From Chloroflexota bacterium (GTDB lineage Bacteria; Chloroflexota; Anaerolineae; Aggregatilineales; Phototrophicaceae): a stretch of 64,000 nt of DNA. The stretch spans positions 62,001 through 126,000 of the forward strand of contig JAPOVL010000045.1 in the NCBI GenBank assembly GCA_026708115.1, written 5' to 3'. Under the pieces are notes generated by a model, which was not told where the DNA came from, did not search any database, and saw nothing but the letters and a program-made list of their open reading frames with translations. Every line of letters begins with the position of its first letter. The stretch's first letter is position 1. A program made the position numbers and the translations under genes. Positions 37,498 to 45,898 of the stretch are shown here, in pieces.

Positions 37498-38025
37498 TCA
37501 GATCTCCGGCTGCGCTTCTCCAAAGCCGCGCCCCAGCAAACCGCGATCAATCTCCCAAGGATACACGACATAAGCGTCTGTAACATCGCCATACAGCTCT
37601 GGTCTTATGTTGGAAAACAGCGATCGATAGGGATTGAAATGCAATACGCAATTGATCGCCTGCGCGCCCGCCGCGTTCACGCGTTCCCGCACAGCGATGC
37701 TAGTCCGTCCACTGCCCCAGACATCGTCGACGATCAAGGTTCGCCTGCCGCGCAAAAGCTCCGGATCGGGAAACTGCAAAAATGTCGGCCAGGCCATGAT
37801 GCCGGATTGCTCTGTCGAGAGAAAGTCTACCGAAGCCGTCAACAGGTGCCGAATGCTCAATGCTTCCGCCAACAATCCACCCGGTATCACGCCGCCGCGC
37901 GTGATCATGACCATCGCGCCGAAGGGGCCCAGATCTTGTATGCGCGGAACCAATCCATCAATAAGCTGGTCGACCTCTTCCCAACTGACCAAACGATGTC
38001 TGCGCGGTTCCTGCGGTTGCATCAT
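37498..38025 (-). CDS. Phosphoribosyltransferase family protein
   Basis: This 175-residue protein has a type I phosphoribosyltransferase fold. The PRPP-binding motif TLIVDDVWGSGRTSIAV is at about residues 96-112, and MVMITRGGVIPGG near residue 40 supplies the first substrate loop. The layout resembles xanthine/hypoxanthine phosphoribosyltransferases (Gpt/Hpt-like), but the base-binding region is too diverged to name the purine. It could also be a regulatory relative. Two ATG codons open the gene. It has its own promoter at 38056-38084. Confidence 0.82.
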   Translation of the reverse strand: MMQPQEPRRHRLVSWEEVDQLIDGLVPRIQDLGPFGAMVMITRGGVIPGGLLAEALSIRHLLTASVDFLSTEQSGIMAWPTFLQFPDPELLRGRRTLIVDDVWGSGRTSIAVRERVNAAGAQAINCVLHFNPYRSLFSNIRPELYGDVTDAYVVYPWEIDRGLLGRGFGEAQPEI

Positions 38026-38055
38026 CCGATTTTGCCGATCACATAACGAAACCCA

Positions 38056-38084
38056 ATTATAATGGATTCGTTCAAATTGCCCAA
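38056..38084 (-). promoter_or_regulatory. sigma70 promoter of the phosphoribosyltransferase gene
   Basis: On the minus strand TTGGGC (38079-38084), 17 bp and perfect TATAAT (38056-38061). The start near 38049 gives a leader of about 24 nt. Confidence 0.6.
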
Positions 38085-38085
38085 A

Positions 38086-39255
38086 CTACTTCGGAGCGCA
38101 GACAATGACGATGGGCCGGGCGCGACAGCGCGTCAAGACGAGCACGCGCGATTCTTCCCCCTGTTTCAGCCGCAGTCTGGCGATCAACTCCTCGGGCAAC
38201 ATGGGAAAGCCGCGTTTCTTCACCGTCACCTGGCCGACTCCTCTATCTGCTAGATAACGGCGCAATTTCTTGAGGTTGAAGGGCATCCAGTCCAGGATTT
38301 GCCAGTACCTTCCCCAGGGGCTATCTACGATTTCATCCAAGGTCAAATAGGCGATCCTGCCGTCAAGCAAACTTGCAGCGAGCGTCGCCGCCAATTGTCG
38401 CAGCAACCTGGCGCGAAGAATCGCCGGATCCGGCTCGAATAGCCACGCTCTCGGTTCCGAGATGTCAACGTGCGCATCATAATCTGCCGACAAGTGATGA
38501 ATGCCCGCAGCGTCCAACCGTGTCGCCAGCGGTGGCGCAGACTGCCGGTGCCGCCATAGTACGGCTTCGCTGAGGCCGCCGTCGACCGAGATGAATTCCA
38601 GCTGGCCGCCATAGCGCTGGACTTGCGCCAAGGCGATCGCGGGAGACAGTTTGACTACAAGTTCCTTCGCGGGCCATCGTCGAATCAAAGACAGCGGAGG
38701 CACATAACGCTCGACATCGCGGATGCGCCTGCCCCGCGCATCGCGCCGCGACGGATCGTAGAATGCGGCGTCGTAACCGGATGGCATGCCCGCGCGAACG
38801 TCCGCCACAGCGAATTCCGCGCTGACGCCGAGCGCAGCAGCGTTGTGCCGGGCGATGGCGATACGCACGGGATCCTTATCCAGACCAAGGACCCGGCGCC
38901 CGGATTCGGCATAGGCCATTGAGTCGCTGCCTATGCCGCAACACATGTCGACCAGCTCGTCAGACCCCAGCAGATCGGCCCGATATTGCCTAATTCGCGG
39001 GTGACTGGCCTGTTGCAAGCTCTCTTCGGTGAACAACATCCGCTGGGCCTGATGCGGGAATTTCAGCTTTGCTTTCTTCCTCAACCTGAGCGTTGACAGC
39101 ACTGCCGCCGCTTGCTGCGGGGACAGCGCTTTTCTCAGTTGGGTCAGCATAGCCAGGGTGTTTGCCGCGGAGACATCGCTATGCGCATGCGACTCCAGCA
39201 CGTGTCGACCGCGATGGCTGCTCAAGTACGCGATGTCAGCCAGCGAAAGTGTCAT
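38086..39255 (-). CDS. THUMP-like class I SAM-dependent methyltransferase
   Basis: This 389-residue protein has an N-terminal helical region, a central methyltransferase domain and a C-terminal THUMP-like part. SAM motif I is ELVDMCCGIGSDSMAYA (about 100-116) with GRRVLGLDKDPVRI next, and DAAFYDPSRRDARGRR in the motif IV position. The tail holds RRYLADRGVGQVTVKKRGFP, typical of the THUMP-like domain. The family is widespread but not characterised; RNA methylation is suspected from the THUMP-like tail only. It lies upstream of the phosphoribosyltransferase gene with a 60-bp gap containing that gene's promoter. Confidence 0.8.
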   Translation of the reverse strand: MTLSLADIAYLSSHRGRHVLESHAHSDVSAANTLAMLTQLRKALSPQQAAAVLSTLRLRKKAKLKFPHQAQRMLFTEESLQQASHPRIRQYRADLLGSDELVDMCCGIGSDSMAYAESGRRVLGLDKDPVRIAIARHNAAALGVSAEFAVADVRAGMPSGYDAAFYDPSRRDARGRRIRDVERYVPPLSLIRRWPAKELVVKLSPAIALAQVQRYGGQLEFISVDGGLSEAVLWRHRQSAPPLATRLDAAGIHHLSADYDAHVDISEPRAWLFEPDPAILRARLLRQLAATLAASLLDGRIAYLTLDEIVDSPWGRYWQILDWMPFNLKKLRRYLADRGVGQVTVKKRGFPMLPEELIARLRLKQGEESRVLVLTRCRARPIVIVCAPK

Positions 39256-39349
39256 GAGTTTGCGCGCAATCCGGTCCTGGCAACTGTGGAATCAGGTCTA
39301 TCACAATTGTAAAGCGCCCCGGCAGTACCAACGCAAATGGTGAAAGCGC

Positions 39350-40177
39350 TCATTCATCCGGCGCCGCAGCGGTTTCAGGATCAACAGGCAGCCAGATCAG
39401 TCGCCGATCTTTGATAGAGACCATGGTCGGGTTGAGAATAACCGGCGTCCCCCATCCCCCTACGACTTCCCTGGCGAATTTGCCAACTTTGTTAACGTCT
39501 CTCACCAGGTCGATCAAGACGGCGGGCTGCAAGAATCCGACCGCCTTGGGCAAACTGCTGAATGCGAGCAAAACAGCGTTCGAATTATCCTCCAAGGCAA
39601 GAGCGCGCCAGGCGATGGACTCCCCGGCTTCCAGTTTCCATACCGGCTTGCTGGGCGATTGACGAATCAGAAGATGCAAGTATGGTCCTCGGTAGTCGGC
39701 CAGGTCCGAGAAATCGGCATCGGCGCGCGCGACGCTTTGAATGCGCCCCAATGTATTGACAGTAGTATGAGGTTTTTCGCCACGTATCAAGACGCCGGCG
39801 CCATCGACGGCCGGCTCAACCAGGATCCTGACAAGTCCCTGCGCTTCCAACAGACGCACCCAGCGCTCGCGGACTTCGCCCTGCGTGAAGACAGCAATAA
39901 AACGCCCGCCGGGTCTCATGTTGGCGGCGATCGACCTCAGCATGTGACTGTCGAGATCAAGGTCAAATGCCACGATAGCGTCCGCCGTTGCCGGGGCAAT
40001 TCCCGATCGTCCCAGGTCATTCGCCCCGGGACAATGGATATCCAAGTCAGCGCGTCGACCGGCCAAGATATCGCGGCAATGCCCGTCAATGTCCAAAAGA
40101 CGCAACCGAGAGGCGCTCGGCGGCAGATGTTTTGCCAGCGCTTCAACAAAGCGCTGTCGCGTTGGCTCTGGGCTCAT
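39350..40177 (-). CDS. Protein of unknown function, methyltransferase-like N-terminal half
   Basis: I do not recognise this 275-residue protein. Residues 24-130 look like a Rossmann methyltransferase fold (LRLLDIDGHCRDILAGRR, ADAIVAFDLDLDSHML, NMRPGGRFIAVF), but the Gly-rich SAM loop is missing, so it may not bind SAM. The remaining half has mixed helix and strand with no known motif (AFSSLPKAVGFLQPAVLIDLVRDVNKVGKFARE). Its ATG overlaps the stop of the 62-residue gene upstream (TGATG), so the two are translated together. It has no membrane segment or signal peptide. Confidence 0.65.
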   Translation of the reverse strand: MSPEPTRQRFVEALAKHLPPSASRLRLLDIDGHCRDILAGRRADLDIHCPGANDLGRSGIAPATADAIVAFDLDLDSHMLRSIAANMRPGGRFIAVFTQGEVRERWVRLLEAQGLVRILVEPAVDGAGVLIRGEKPHTTVNTLGRIQSVARADADFSDLADYRGPYLHLLIRQSPSKPVWKLEAGESIAWRALALEDNSNAVLLAFSSLPKAVGFLQPAVLIDLVRDVNKVGKFAREVVGGWGTPVILNPTMVSIKDRRLIWLPVDPETAAAPDE

Positions 40178-40365
40178 CAGCTGTTGCTAGCCGCGTCTTT
40201 CATCAGTTGCAGAAATTCTGCCCATTCCTCGTGATAGAAGTGCAAGGTGGCGACGCCCAATTCCACATGGTAAGTCGTTTCACCGTCCGGCCCCTGCACT
40301 TCCCAAATCAGGTAATTCTCGGTCTCGGCAATGCCTCTGCCGGGACTGTCGCTCAAGTCTGTCAC
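40177..40365 (-). CDS. Small protein of unknown function (62 residues)
   Basis: This short acidic protein starts at GTG 40365 with GGGGGAG eight bases upstream, a strong ribosome-binding site that supports it as a real gene. Its TGA stop overlaps the ATG of the next gene (TGATG). The middle, ENYLIWEVQGPDGETTYHVEL, looks like a beta hairpin pair, followed by a helix (HEEWAEFLQLMKDAA). It is placed just after the pnp terminator. No family was recognised. Confidence 0.6.
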   Translation of the reverse strand: MTDLSDSPGRGIAETENYLIWEVQGPDGETTYHVELGVATLHFYHEEWAEFLQLMKDAASNS

Positions 40366-40401
40366 GATTGCACTCCCCCGCGTCCATCAAGCAAAGTAAT
40401 C

Positions 40402-40440
40402 AAAAACGTGCTACTCGCGGCTGATTGCGCGGTAGCACGT
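40402..40440 (-). terminator. Intrinsic terminator of pnp
   Basis: The minus-strand RNA forms a 9-bp stem ACGTGCTAC/GTAGCACGT, a one-base bulge and an inner CGCG/CGCG stem, followed by TTTTTG. It starts 24 bp after the pnp stop. Confidence 0.9.
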
Positions 40441-40464
40441 CGATAGTTGTTCTGTCCCAGCGGT

Positions 40465-42756
40465 TCAGTCGCGGCGATTTCGATCATAACCTCGTCTGTC
40501 GCCACCGCCGCGCCGGTCATCACTGCGCCGGCCGCCGCCACGTCTGTCGCCACCGCGCCGGTCGCCACCACCACGCCGATCTCCGCCACCGCGTCGATTG
40601 CCGCGGCTGTTGGCGGCGTCTCGCCGGATCGCTTCTTCTACGTCCCAGCCCTCAAGCACAGCTTGCCTGCTGAGGCGAACCCGGCCAGTGGGGTCCACGC
40701 TGATCACCATGACCATGATCTCATCGCCAATGCTGACTTCTTCTTCCACGCTCTTGACACGGTAGTCCGCCAATTGCGAGATATGCACCATCCCATCGGT
40801 GCCCGGCAAGAATTCCACAAAGGCGCCGTAGTTTTCTACCCTGGTAACCCGGCCGGTATAGATCTGTCCGACCTCGGGCTCCTCAATCATGGCTTTGATC
40901 TTTTCCAGCGTTTCCAAAACGTCGGGACCTGTTTCGCCGGCGACATAGACCAGCCCGTCTTCCTGGATATCAATCTTGACATTATGCTCTTCCTGCAGCG
41001 CGCGCACGTTCTTGCCGCCCGGGCCAATGACGGCGCCGATCTTGTCCACTTCAATCTTGACCGATTCCATCCTTGGCGCGTGCTCGCTCAAGGTGTCGCG
41101 CGGGGCGGCGATAGCCCCCTGCATGACGTCAAGGATTTGCAGGCGCGCGTCCCGGGCTTGCGCCAGCGCCTGCCGCATGGTATCGCGCGTTACGCCCGCG
41201 ATCTTGATATCCATCTGCAAGGCATTAATCCCGTCGACAGTTCCGGCTACTTTGAAGTCCATGTCACCCAAATGATCTTCCATACCCTGGATGTCTGTTA
41301 GCACGGCAACTTTGTCGCCTTCTTTGATGAGGCCCATGGCGATGCCTCCGACAGGGTTGCGGATCGGAACGCCTGCGTCCATCAAGGCCAGCGTACTCGC
41401 GCAGACGCTGGCCATGGAGGTACTGCCGTTTGAACTCATGACTTCGCTCACCAGGCGCAGGACATAAGGAAACGCCTCTTCCGTTGGGATCATCGAGAGC
41501 AGCGCCTTTTCCGCCAATGCGCCGTGCCCGATCTCGCGCCGGCGCGGACCGCGCATGGGATAAGTCTCGCCCGTGCTGTACGGTGGAAAATTATAGTGGT
41601 GGATATAGCGCTTGTCGTCTTCCGGACTGATGCTATCCATGAATTGCGAATCGCGGGGGGTGCCCAGCGTGGCAATGGTGAGCACTTGCGTTTCGCCACG
41701 CATGAACATGCCGGAACCATGTACCCGCGGCACCAGCTGCACATCTGCGAAAAGCGGGCGCATCGCAGCGTAGTCGCGCCCGTCAGGACGGACGCCTTCA
41801 TTGACGATGCGACGGCGGACGACGTTTTTCATCGTTTGATCGTAAGCCCGTTCCACGTGTTTCAAGTTGTAGCGCTCGTCTTCGTCGTCGATCGCTTCAT
41901 TCTTCCGCGTGTATTCCTCGACTATTTCATCTTGAATCGCTCGCAGCGGCTCGCGGCGTTCGTTGCGATTATCATGCGCGGCCATAATCTCGTGGATCCG
42001 GCCGGCCACTTTTCCCTCGACCTCTGCCTGCAAGTCCTTGTCGATATCGTCAACCGACGGTTCCTGTTTCTCCTTGCCGATTTCCTCTCGTATTTCGTTC
42101 TGCAGGGCGATGATGTCTTGTATGGCATCATGCGCCAGGAAGAGCGCCTCCAGCATCGTATCCTCGTCCACCTGGTCGGCATTGCATTCGACCATATTGA
42201 TGGCCTCGCCCGTCCCAGAAACGCGCAGGTCCAATGGGCTGGCCTGCATCTCGGTATAAGTGGGGTTCACGGACAACTCGCCGTCGACCAGGCCGACGCG
42301 CGCGCCAGCCACCGGGCCCTCCCAGGGAATGTCGGAAATCACCAGAGCGGTGCTGGCCGCTATGACACCCAGCATATCGACATGATGTTCTTTATCATGC
42401 GAAAGAGACATCAGAATCACTTGCACTTCGTTGCGCATGTTCTTGGGGAAAAGTGGACGCAGGGTCCGGTCAATGACGCGGGAAGTAAGAATGGCGCCTT
42501 CTGACGGACGGCCTTCTCGCCTGAAAAACCCGCCCGGTACGCGACCGGCGGCATACATCTTTTCTTCGTAGTCGACGCTCAAGGGAAAGAAATCCAGTCC
42601 TGGGCGCGGCGACCCCATGGTGACGGAGCAAAACAACATGGTATCGCCCATGCGCACCGTCACCGAACCACCTGCTTGTTGAGCAAAGCGGCCGGTCTCG
42701 ATGAGCACTTCCTTGTCCGCCACCTTGCCTCGATATTCGCGTATCTCTAATGTCAT
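40465..42756 (-). CDS. pnp: Polyribonucleotide nucleotidyltransferase (PNPase)
   Basis: This 763-residue phosphorolytic 3'-5' exoribonuclease has two RNase PH domains, a helical linker, a KH domain ([29 protein letters not shown]) and an S1 domain ([33 protein letters not shown]). Active-site blocks such as [31 protein letters not shown] and [15 protein letters not shown] are present. The C-terminal 45 residues are RGG-like repeats of Arg, Gly and Asp, probably an unstructured RNA-binding tail. ATG 42756 is used because GGAG lies six bases upstream; earlier ATGs at 42768 and 42786 are less likely. It follows rpsO, the classic order, and ends at a strong terminator. Confidence 0.97.
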   Translation of the reverse strand: MTLEIREYRGKVADKEVLIETGRFAQQAGGSVTVRMGDTMLFCSVTMGSPRPGLDFFPLSVDYEEKMYAAGRVPGGFFRREGRPSEGAILTSRVIDRTLRPLFPKNMRNEVQVILMSLSHDKEHHVDMLGVIAASTALVISDIPWEGPVAGARVGLVDGELSVNPTYTEMQASPLDLRVSGTGEAINMVECNADQVDEDTMLEALFLAHDAIQDIIALQNEIREEIGKEKQEPSVDDIDKDLQAEVEGKVAGRIHEIMAAHDNRNERREPLRAIQDEIVEEYTRKNEAIDDEDERYNLKHVERAYDQTMKNVVRRRIVNEGVRPDGRDYAAMRPLFADVQLVPRVHGSGMFMRGETQVLTIATLGTPRDSQFMDSISPEDDKRYIHHYNFPPYSTGETYPMRGPRRREIGHGALAEKALLSMIPTEEAFPYVLRLVSEVMSSNGSTSMASVCASTLALMDAGVPIRNPVGGIAMGLIKEGDKVAVLTDIQGMEDHLGDMDFKVAGTVDGINALQMDIKIAGVTRDTMRQALAQARDARLQILDVMQGAIAAPRDTLSEHAPRMESVKIEVDKIGAVIGPGGKNVRALQEEHNVKIDIQEDGLVYVAGETGPDVLETLEKIKAMIEEPEVGQIYTGRVTRVENYGAFVEFLPGTDGMVHISQLADYRVKSVEEEVSIGDEIMVMVISVDPTGRVRLSRQAVLEGWDVEEAIRRDAANSRGNRRGGGDRRGGGDRRGGDRRGGGRRSDDRRGGGDRRGYDRNRRD
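40468..40602 (-). repeat. Degenerate GGCGGTGGCGAC-type repeat encoding the PNPase RGG tail
   Basis: Tandem imperfect repeats encode the units RRGGGD, DRRGG and RRGGGDRRG at the end of PNPase. The low-complexity DNA is in frame with the gene and is therefore coding, not a separate element. Confidence 0.8.
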
Positions 42757-42779
42757 AGAGTTCTCCATACAGTTAAAAT

Positions 42780-42794
42780 GCGTCAATCTGACGC
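42780..42794 (-). promoter_or_regulatory. Hairpin in the rpsO-pnp spacer
   Basis: A GCGTCA/TGACGC stem with a three-base loop, 24 bp upstream of the pnp ATG; on the minus strand it is followed by ATTTTAA. It could be an RNA processing or attenuation site between rpsO and pnp. Confidence 0.4.
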
Positions 42795-42959
42795 GCAGTT
42801 TTCTCAGCTACCAGCGGAGCAACGAACTGGTATCTCTGGCGCTGCCCATCATTATGACGCATCAAGAATCATCAAATCTGCGCTGTTCGGCCTATGAGGC
42901 TGCATCGGGCGCAACGGGGTCATATGCCGGCAATTCCGCTCGTGTCCCGCCAGGGGGAT

Positions 42960-43229
42960 CTATCGTCGTAACCCGAGGCGCTGCAGTAATTCACGGTACA
43001 CATCTGGTTTCTTCCGAGCGATGTACTTCAGTTGGCGGCGGCGCTGTCCCACTAACTTCAGCAATCCCCGCCTGGAGTGCTCGTCGTGGTTGTGTACTTT
43101 AAGGTGATCGGTCAATTGTTCAATCCGCGCGGTGAGCAACGCTATCTGCACCTCCGGTGAACCGGTGTCACCTTTTTCGCGGGCGAAATCGTCGATAATC
43201 TGTGTTTTGGTCGCTTTGTCCAATGGCAT
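42960..43229 (-). CDS. rpsO: Small ribosomal subunit protein uS15
   Basis: This 89-residue protein is uS15, an early 16S rRNA binder. It starts [36 protein letters not shown] and contains [25 protein letters not shown], both diagnostic. ATG 43229 gives the normal family length; the frame open to 43253 is not conserved. It is upstream of pnp by 203 bp. Upstream lies an extended -10 promoter and a leader with a strong hairpin. Confidence 0.97.
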   Translation of the reverse strand: MPLDKATKTQIIDDFAREKGDTGSPEVQIALLTARIEQLTDHLKVHNHDEHSRRGLLKLVGQRRRQLKYIARKKPDVYRELLQRLGLRR

Positions 43230-43256
43230 GCTTTCCGTCCCTTCAATCGTCACCGT

Positions 43257-43278
43257 ACAGGCAGGACAGTTTGCCTGT
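43257..43278 (-). promoter_or_regulatory. Candidate autoregulatory leader hairpin of rpsO
   Basis: The minus-strand leader pairs ACAGGCA with TGCCTGT (7 bp) around an eight-base loop. The same bases can instead pair GACAG with CTGTC, which excludes the first stem. This lies 27 bp before the rpsO start. S15 regulates its own message through structured leaders in several phyla; the role here is inferred. Confidence 0.5.
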
Positions 43279-43297
43279 CGGTCTTAAAAGCGCGCTG

Positions 43298-43306
43298 ATT
43301 ATATCA
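43298..43306 (-). promoter_or_regulatory. Extended -10 promoter of rpsO-pnp
   Basis: The minus strand reads TGATATAAT; TTGTTG lies 17 bp upstream of the TATAAT. The start near 43291 gives a leader of about 62 nt. Confidence 0.65.
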
Positions 43307-43333
43307 GTTCAAGGAAGCCGCAACAATGCCCAG

Positions 43334-45478
43334 CTATTCATCCGCCTTTTGCAGCTCGTTGACATCGTCATTCGCGACCAATTTCACCGTATGATGGGTC
43401 CGGAACAAGCTATATTGATCTGTACGACCGGGGAGCAAGTTCAGCACGTTTTCAATTCTCATGATCGAGACCCACAGATCGACGTCCCAGCTGTCCTCTA
43501 GCCGAGTGCTGACATTGGCCGCGCTTATCGTTTGATTCTCGTTGTACATTTCCAGCAAGACGCGAACGAATTCATCGCGCTCAGCCAGCAAGACCGCGAC
43601 AAAGGCGCATTCCGGATTGAGTTCTATGCCCTTGGTGTTGTAGTCGCTGCGCGGGTTTGGGTATTCTTGCACGGTCACCATCTCGTTGACGAGCAAGTAC
43701 TCTACAGCGTATTGGAACGTCACACCGCTATCGAATTCTCGCAGCCGACGATGCAAGCTGCCCAGCGGGCACCAGGCGAAATTCCGGAAACTGGTGAATT
43801 GCTGTACGCTCACGACGATGCGGGTGACCATGCGGGCCACTTCAGGGTCCGTCTCATACAGCTTATGCGGTGGAATGCCGAGCCACTTGCGGCTGGCCAG
43901 TTCCGCGTCCTCGGCATCCGCTTCCACTTTGCTCGGCACAGGACGCGGCGTTTCGACAGGAATCCTGATCACCGGTACCAGATCATCCGGATTGTGGCGA
44001 TGAGGCACCAATTCCCGCTGCAAGACACGCTCGCGTACCAGACAATCAATCCAATGCGAGCGCCACTGGTCGCTTTCATTCATGCCGGGACGGTCGAGAT
44101 CGCGCTCCATCGCCAATCCCTTTAGCAAGAATCCGTAATTGACGTATTCCCAATTGCGCGCGCTCAACGTATTGACGACCCGACGAACCATGCGCTCGAC
44201 AATCAGCAAGGTTTTGTCAACCACCGGATTTTGATAACTCAGCTCGACAGCGCCGGACGCTGAAAGCTGCTTCAAGATACCTAAGGAAATCGCCTGCGAT
44301 ACCAAATCTTGACCACGTTCGAAGGAAATCACATCGCCAACATCAATCAATTGCTCTATCAAGGCATGCAAGGTGATCTCGCCAGACGCTTTGGCGCTCT
44401 GCAGCCTGTAGAATTGGATAATGACGCTCGACCACTGAGACGGGATGAAGCTCTCGGCGTCGTCGGCGACCTCCACATGGCTGAGTGATTCATGTGTTTG
44501 CAGATCGGTGAAATCGTCAATGAATTCCAGGTGCAATGACGGGTGGCTCTGCAAGAGGCGACCAGTGCTGCCGCGCACACCCCACAAAACAACGGTCTTG
44601 TTCCGCTGCAGCAGTGGATTGATCACGTCATTGAAGTCTCGGTCGCTGCTTGCCAGGATGATGACATCGCCCGCTTCCGGATGGCCGGCATCGGTCAGGA
44701 CATCCCGCGCCATGCGCATATCCGCGCTGTTCTTGCCCGGCAGGTTGAAGACGGGATCAATATTCGCCATCATCAGGCGAGACGGCGCATCGTCCGCCAC
44801 TTCCCTTCCTGACGAATCGACCAATGGCGGCAAGGCGCCGCGCTGACCCCAAGGGGCATACGCCGACGTTTTCACCAATCGGCCGTGCGCCTGCGCCTGA
44901 GAAACAAAGCGTTCGATCAGATGATCGAGATTGACGACGAATCCCTGCTCGTTCAAGCTAATTGAGATGTTCTCGAAGTCGATGTAGACCCAGACATTCT
45001 TGGGCCGCAAGCCGTACAGGTTTTCCAGGGGCTGGACCAACACGTTCTTGCTGAATTCGACGCCTGTAACTGAATCCTTCTCGTTCCAAAGGCGGATACG
45101 GGCACTAGCCGGTGTCTCCACCTTGTCAATGAGCGGCAGCAAATCTCCCGACCGACTCGCGACGATCAACTCGTCGATCAGTTTGGGATCTGCAGAGAAA
45201 TAATGCTCTATAAGCACGTTGACCAGATCTTCACGCTCCGGCACCGCAAGAATCTCGTAACCGGCGCTGCGGAAGATCGTCTCCGGATCGACAGGCCAAT
45301 CGCCTTGTTCGGAACCCCAATTTGCTACAGCGACCGCCGTCAGCATCGACGAGTCGTACAGACCTGCTACCAAAGCGGCGTTGCCGCGCAAGGCTACCGC
45401 CAACTCCTGAAGGTCTATTCCCTCTTGCGAGGCGAATTGCAAGATGTCATCGGCGTCAACAATCAAGTAAGCTGTCAT
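43334..45478 (-). CDS. NYN (PIN-like) domain protein with a second, degenerate N-terminal NYN-like domain
   Basis: This 714-residue protein has a clear NYN nuclease-type domain at about 160-330, with acidic residues in VYIDFENISI (Asp167), KNSADMRMARDVL (Asp253) and IILASSDRDFNDVI (Asp279/281). Residues 1-120 follow the same plan in weaker form: YLIVDADDI, EREDLVNVLI and ELIVASRSGDLLPLI, keeping Asp8, Asp84 and Asp112. The rest is mostly helical with basic and hydrophobic stretches that may be winged-helix or OST-HTH-like RNA-binding units (about 345-420 and 590-690). NYN proteins cut or process RNA; whether the N-terminal copy is active is unclear. ATG 45478 is chosen because upstream sequence is not conserved. 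Transcription probably starts 260 nt upstream. Confidence 0.78.
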   Translation of the reverse strand: MTAYLIVDADDILQFASQEGIDLQELAVALRGNAALVAGLYDSSMLTAVAVANWGSEQGDWPVDPETIFRSAGYEILAVPEREDLVNVLIEHYFSADPKLIDELIVASRSGDLLPLIDKVETPASARIRLWNEKDSVTGVEFSKNVLVQPLENLYGLRPKNVWVYIDFENISISLNEQGFVVNLDHLIERFVSQAQAHGRLVKTSAYAPWGQRGALPPLVDSSGREVADDAPSRLMMANIDPVFNLPGKNSADMRMARDVLTDAGHPEAGDVIILASSDRDFNDVINPLLQRNKTVVLWGVRGSTGRLLQSHPSLHLEFIDDFTDLQTHESLSHVEVADDAESFIPSQWSSVIIQFYRLQSAKASGEITLHALIEQLIDVGDVISFERGQDLVSQAISLGILKQLSASGAVELSYQNPVVDKTLLIVERMVRRVVNTLSARNWEYVNYGFLLKGLAMERDLDRPGMNESDQWRSHWIDCLVRERVLQRELVPHRHNPDDLVPVIRIPVETPRPVPSKVEADAEDAELASRKWLGIPPHKLYETDPEVARMVTRIVVSVQQFTSFRNFAWCPLGSLHRRLREFDSGVTFQYAVEYLLVNEMVTVQEYPNPRSDYNTKGIELNPECAFVAVLLAERDEFVRVLLEMYNENQTISAANVSTRLEDSWDVDLWVSIMRIENVLNLLPGRTDQYSLFRTHHTVKLVANDDVNELQKADE

Positions 45479-45546
45479 TATTCTATCCCAATAAATCAAG
45501 CCACCAACCCGACATGGCGCAGGCAGGTGGCATGCACATGGCCGCC

Positions 45547-45558
45547 GTGCCGAAGCAC
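45547..45558 (-). promoter_or_regulatory. UUCG-loop hairpin in the NYN gene leader
   Basis: The minus-strand RNA reads GUGC-UUCG-GCAC, a C(UUCG)G-closed stem, a very stable tetraloop. It lies about 70 nt before the start codon. Confidence 0.4.
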
Positions 45559-45743
45559 AGGCAAGCAATTTACGTTTGATCTGGTTGCAACAATCATCGC
45601 ATCATTCAAAGAAAAATAAGTACAGGTACGTTTCAGTCTAGCACTGGAAGCCCATCTCCACAAATGCCCGCAGCAGCAAACTATCCGATCCGTAAATGTA
45701 CCTTTTTCCAGTTTACCTTCCCGACTAAAGCTCAAAGGCTGCC

Positions 45744-45772
45744 ATTGTACAGGAGTTTTTCAATTGTGTCTA
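45744..45772 (-). promoter_or_regulatory. sigma70 promoter of the NYN gene
   Basis: On the minus strand TAGACA (45767-45772), 17 bp and TACAAT (45744-45749), each one base from consensus. The start would be near 45737. Confidence 0.65.
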
Positions 45773-45837
45773 TTTTCACAATGCCAGATTTGCATTAGAA
45801 GTCCCATACCATGGCGCGCACGCGAACAAGGGAAACC

Positions 45838-45869
45838 AAAAAGCGCGCCAATAGGGTCGTAGACGCGCT
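45838..45869 (-). terminator. Probable intrinsic terminator of proS
   Basis: On the minus strand AGCGCG pairs with CGCGCT (45864-45869 with 45842-45847) around a 16-base loop, followed by a short T run (TTTT). It lies 30 bp after the proS stop. Confidence 0.5.
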
Positions 45870-45898
45870 CTTGATCAACTTGTATACACGAATTTGGG

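Larger units (their letters stand above)
45479..45898 (-). other. Long leader/intergenic region between proS and the NYN gene
   Basis: About 420 bp without a convincing gene. It holds the proS terminator (45838-45869), a good minus-strand promoter (45744-45772) and a 5' leader of about 260 nt for the NYN gene. The leader has a GTGC-TTCG-GCAC hairpin (45547-45558) and a distant GGTAC/GTACC pair. Confidence 0.6.

Noticed and set aside
45496..45735. 79-residue open frame on the minus strand upstream of the NYN gene
   Set aside because: It starts at TTG right at the predicted transcription start, has no ribosome-binding site and its composition (many Cys, His, Trp) does not look like a protein. 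It is better explained as leader.
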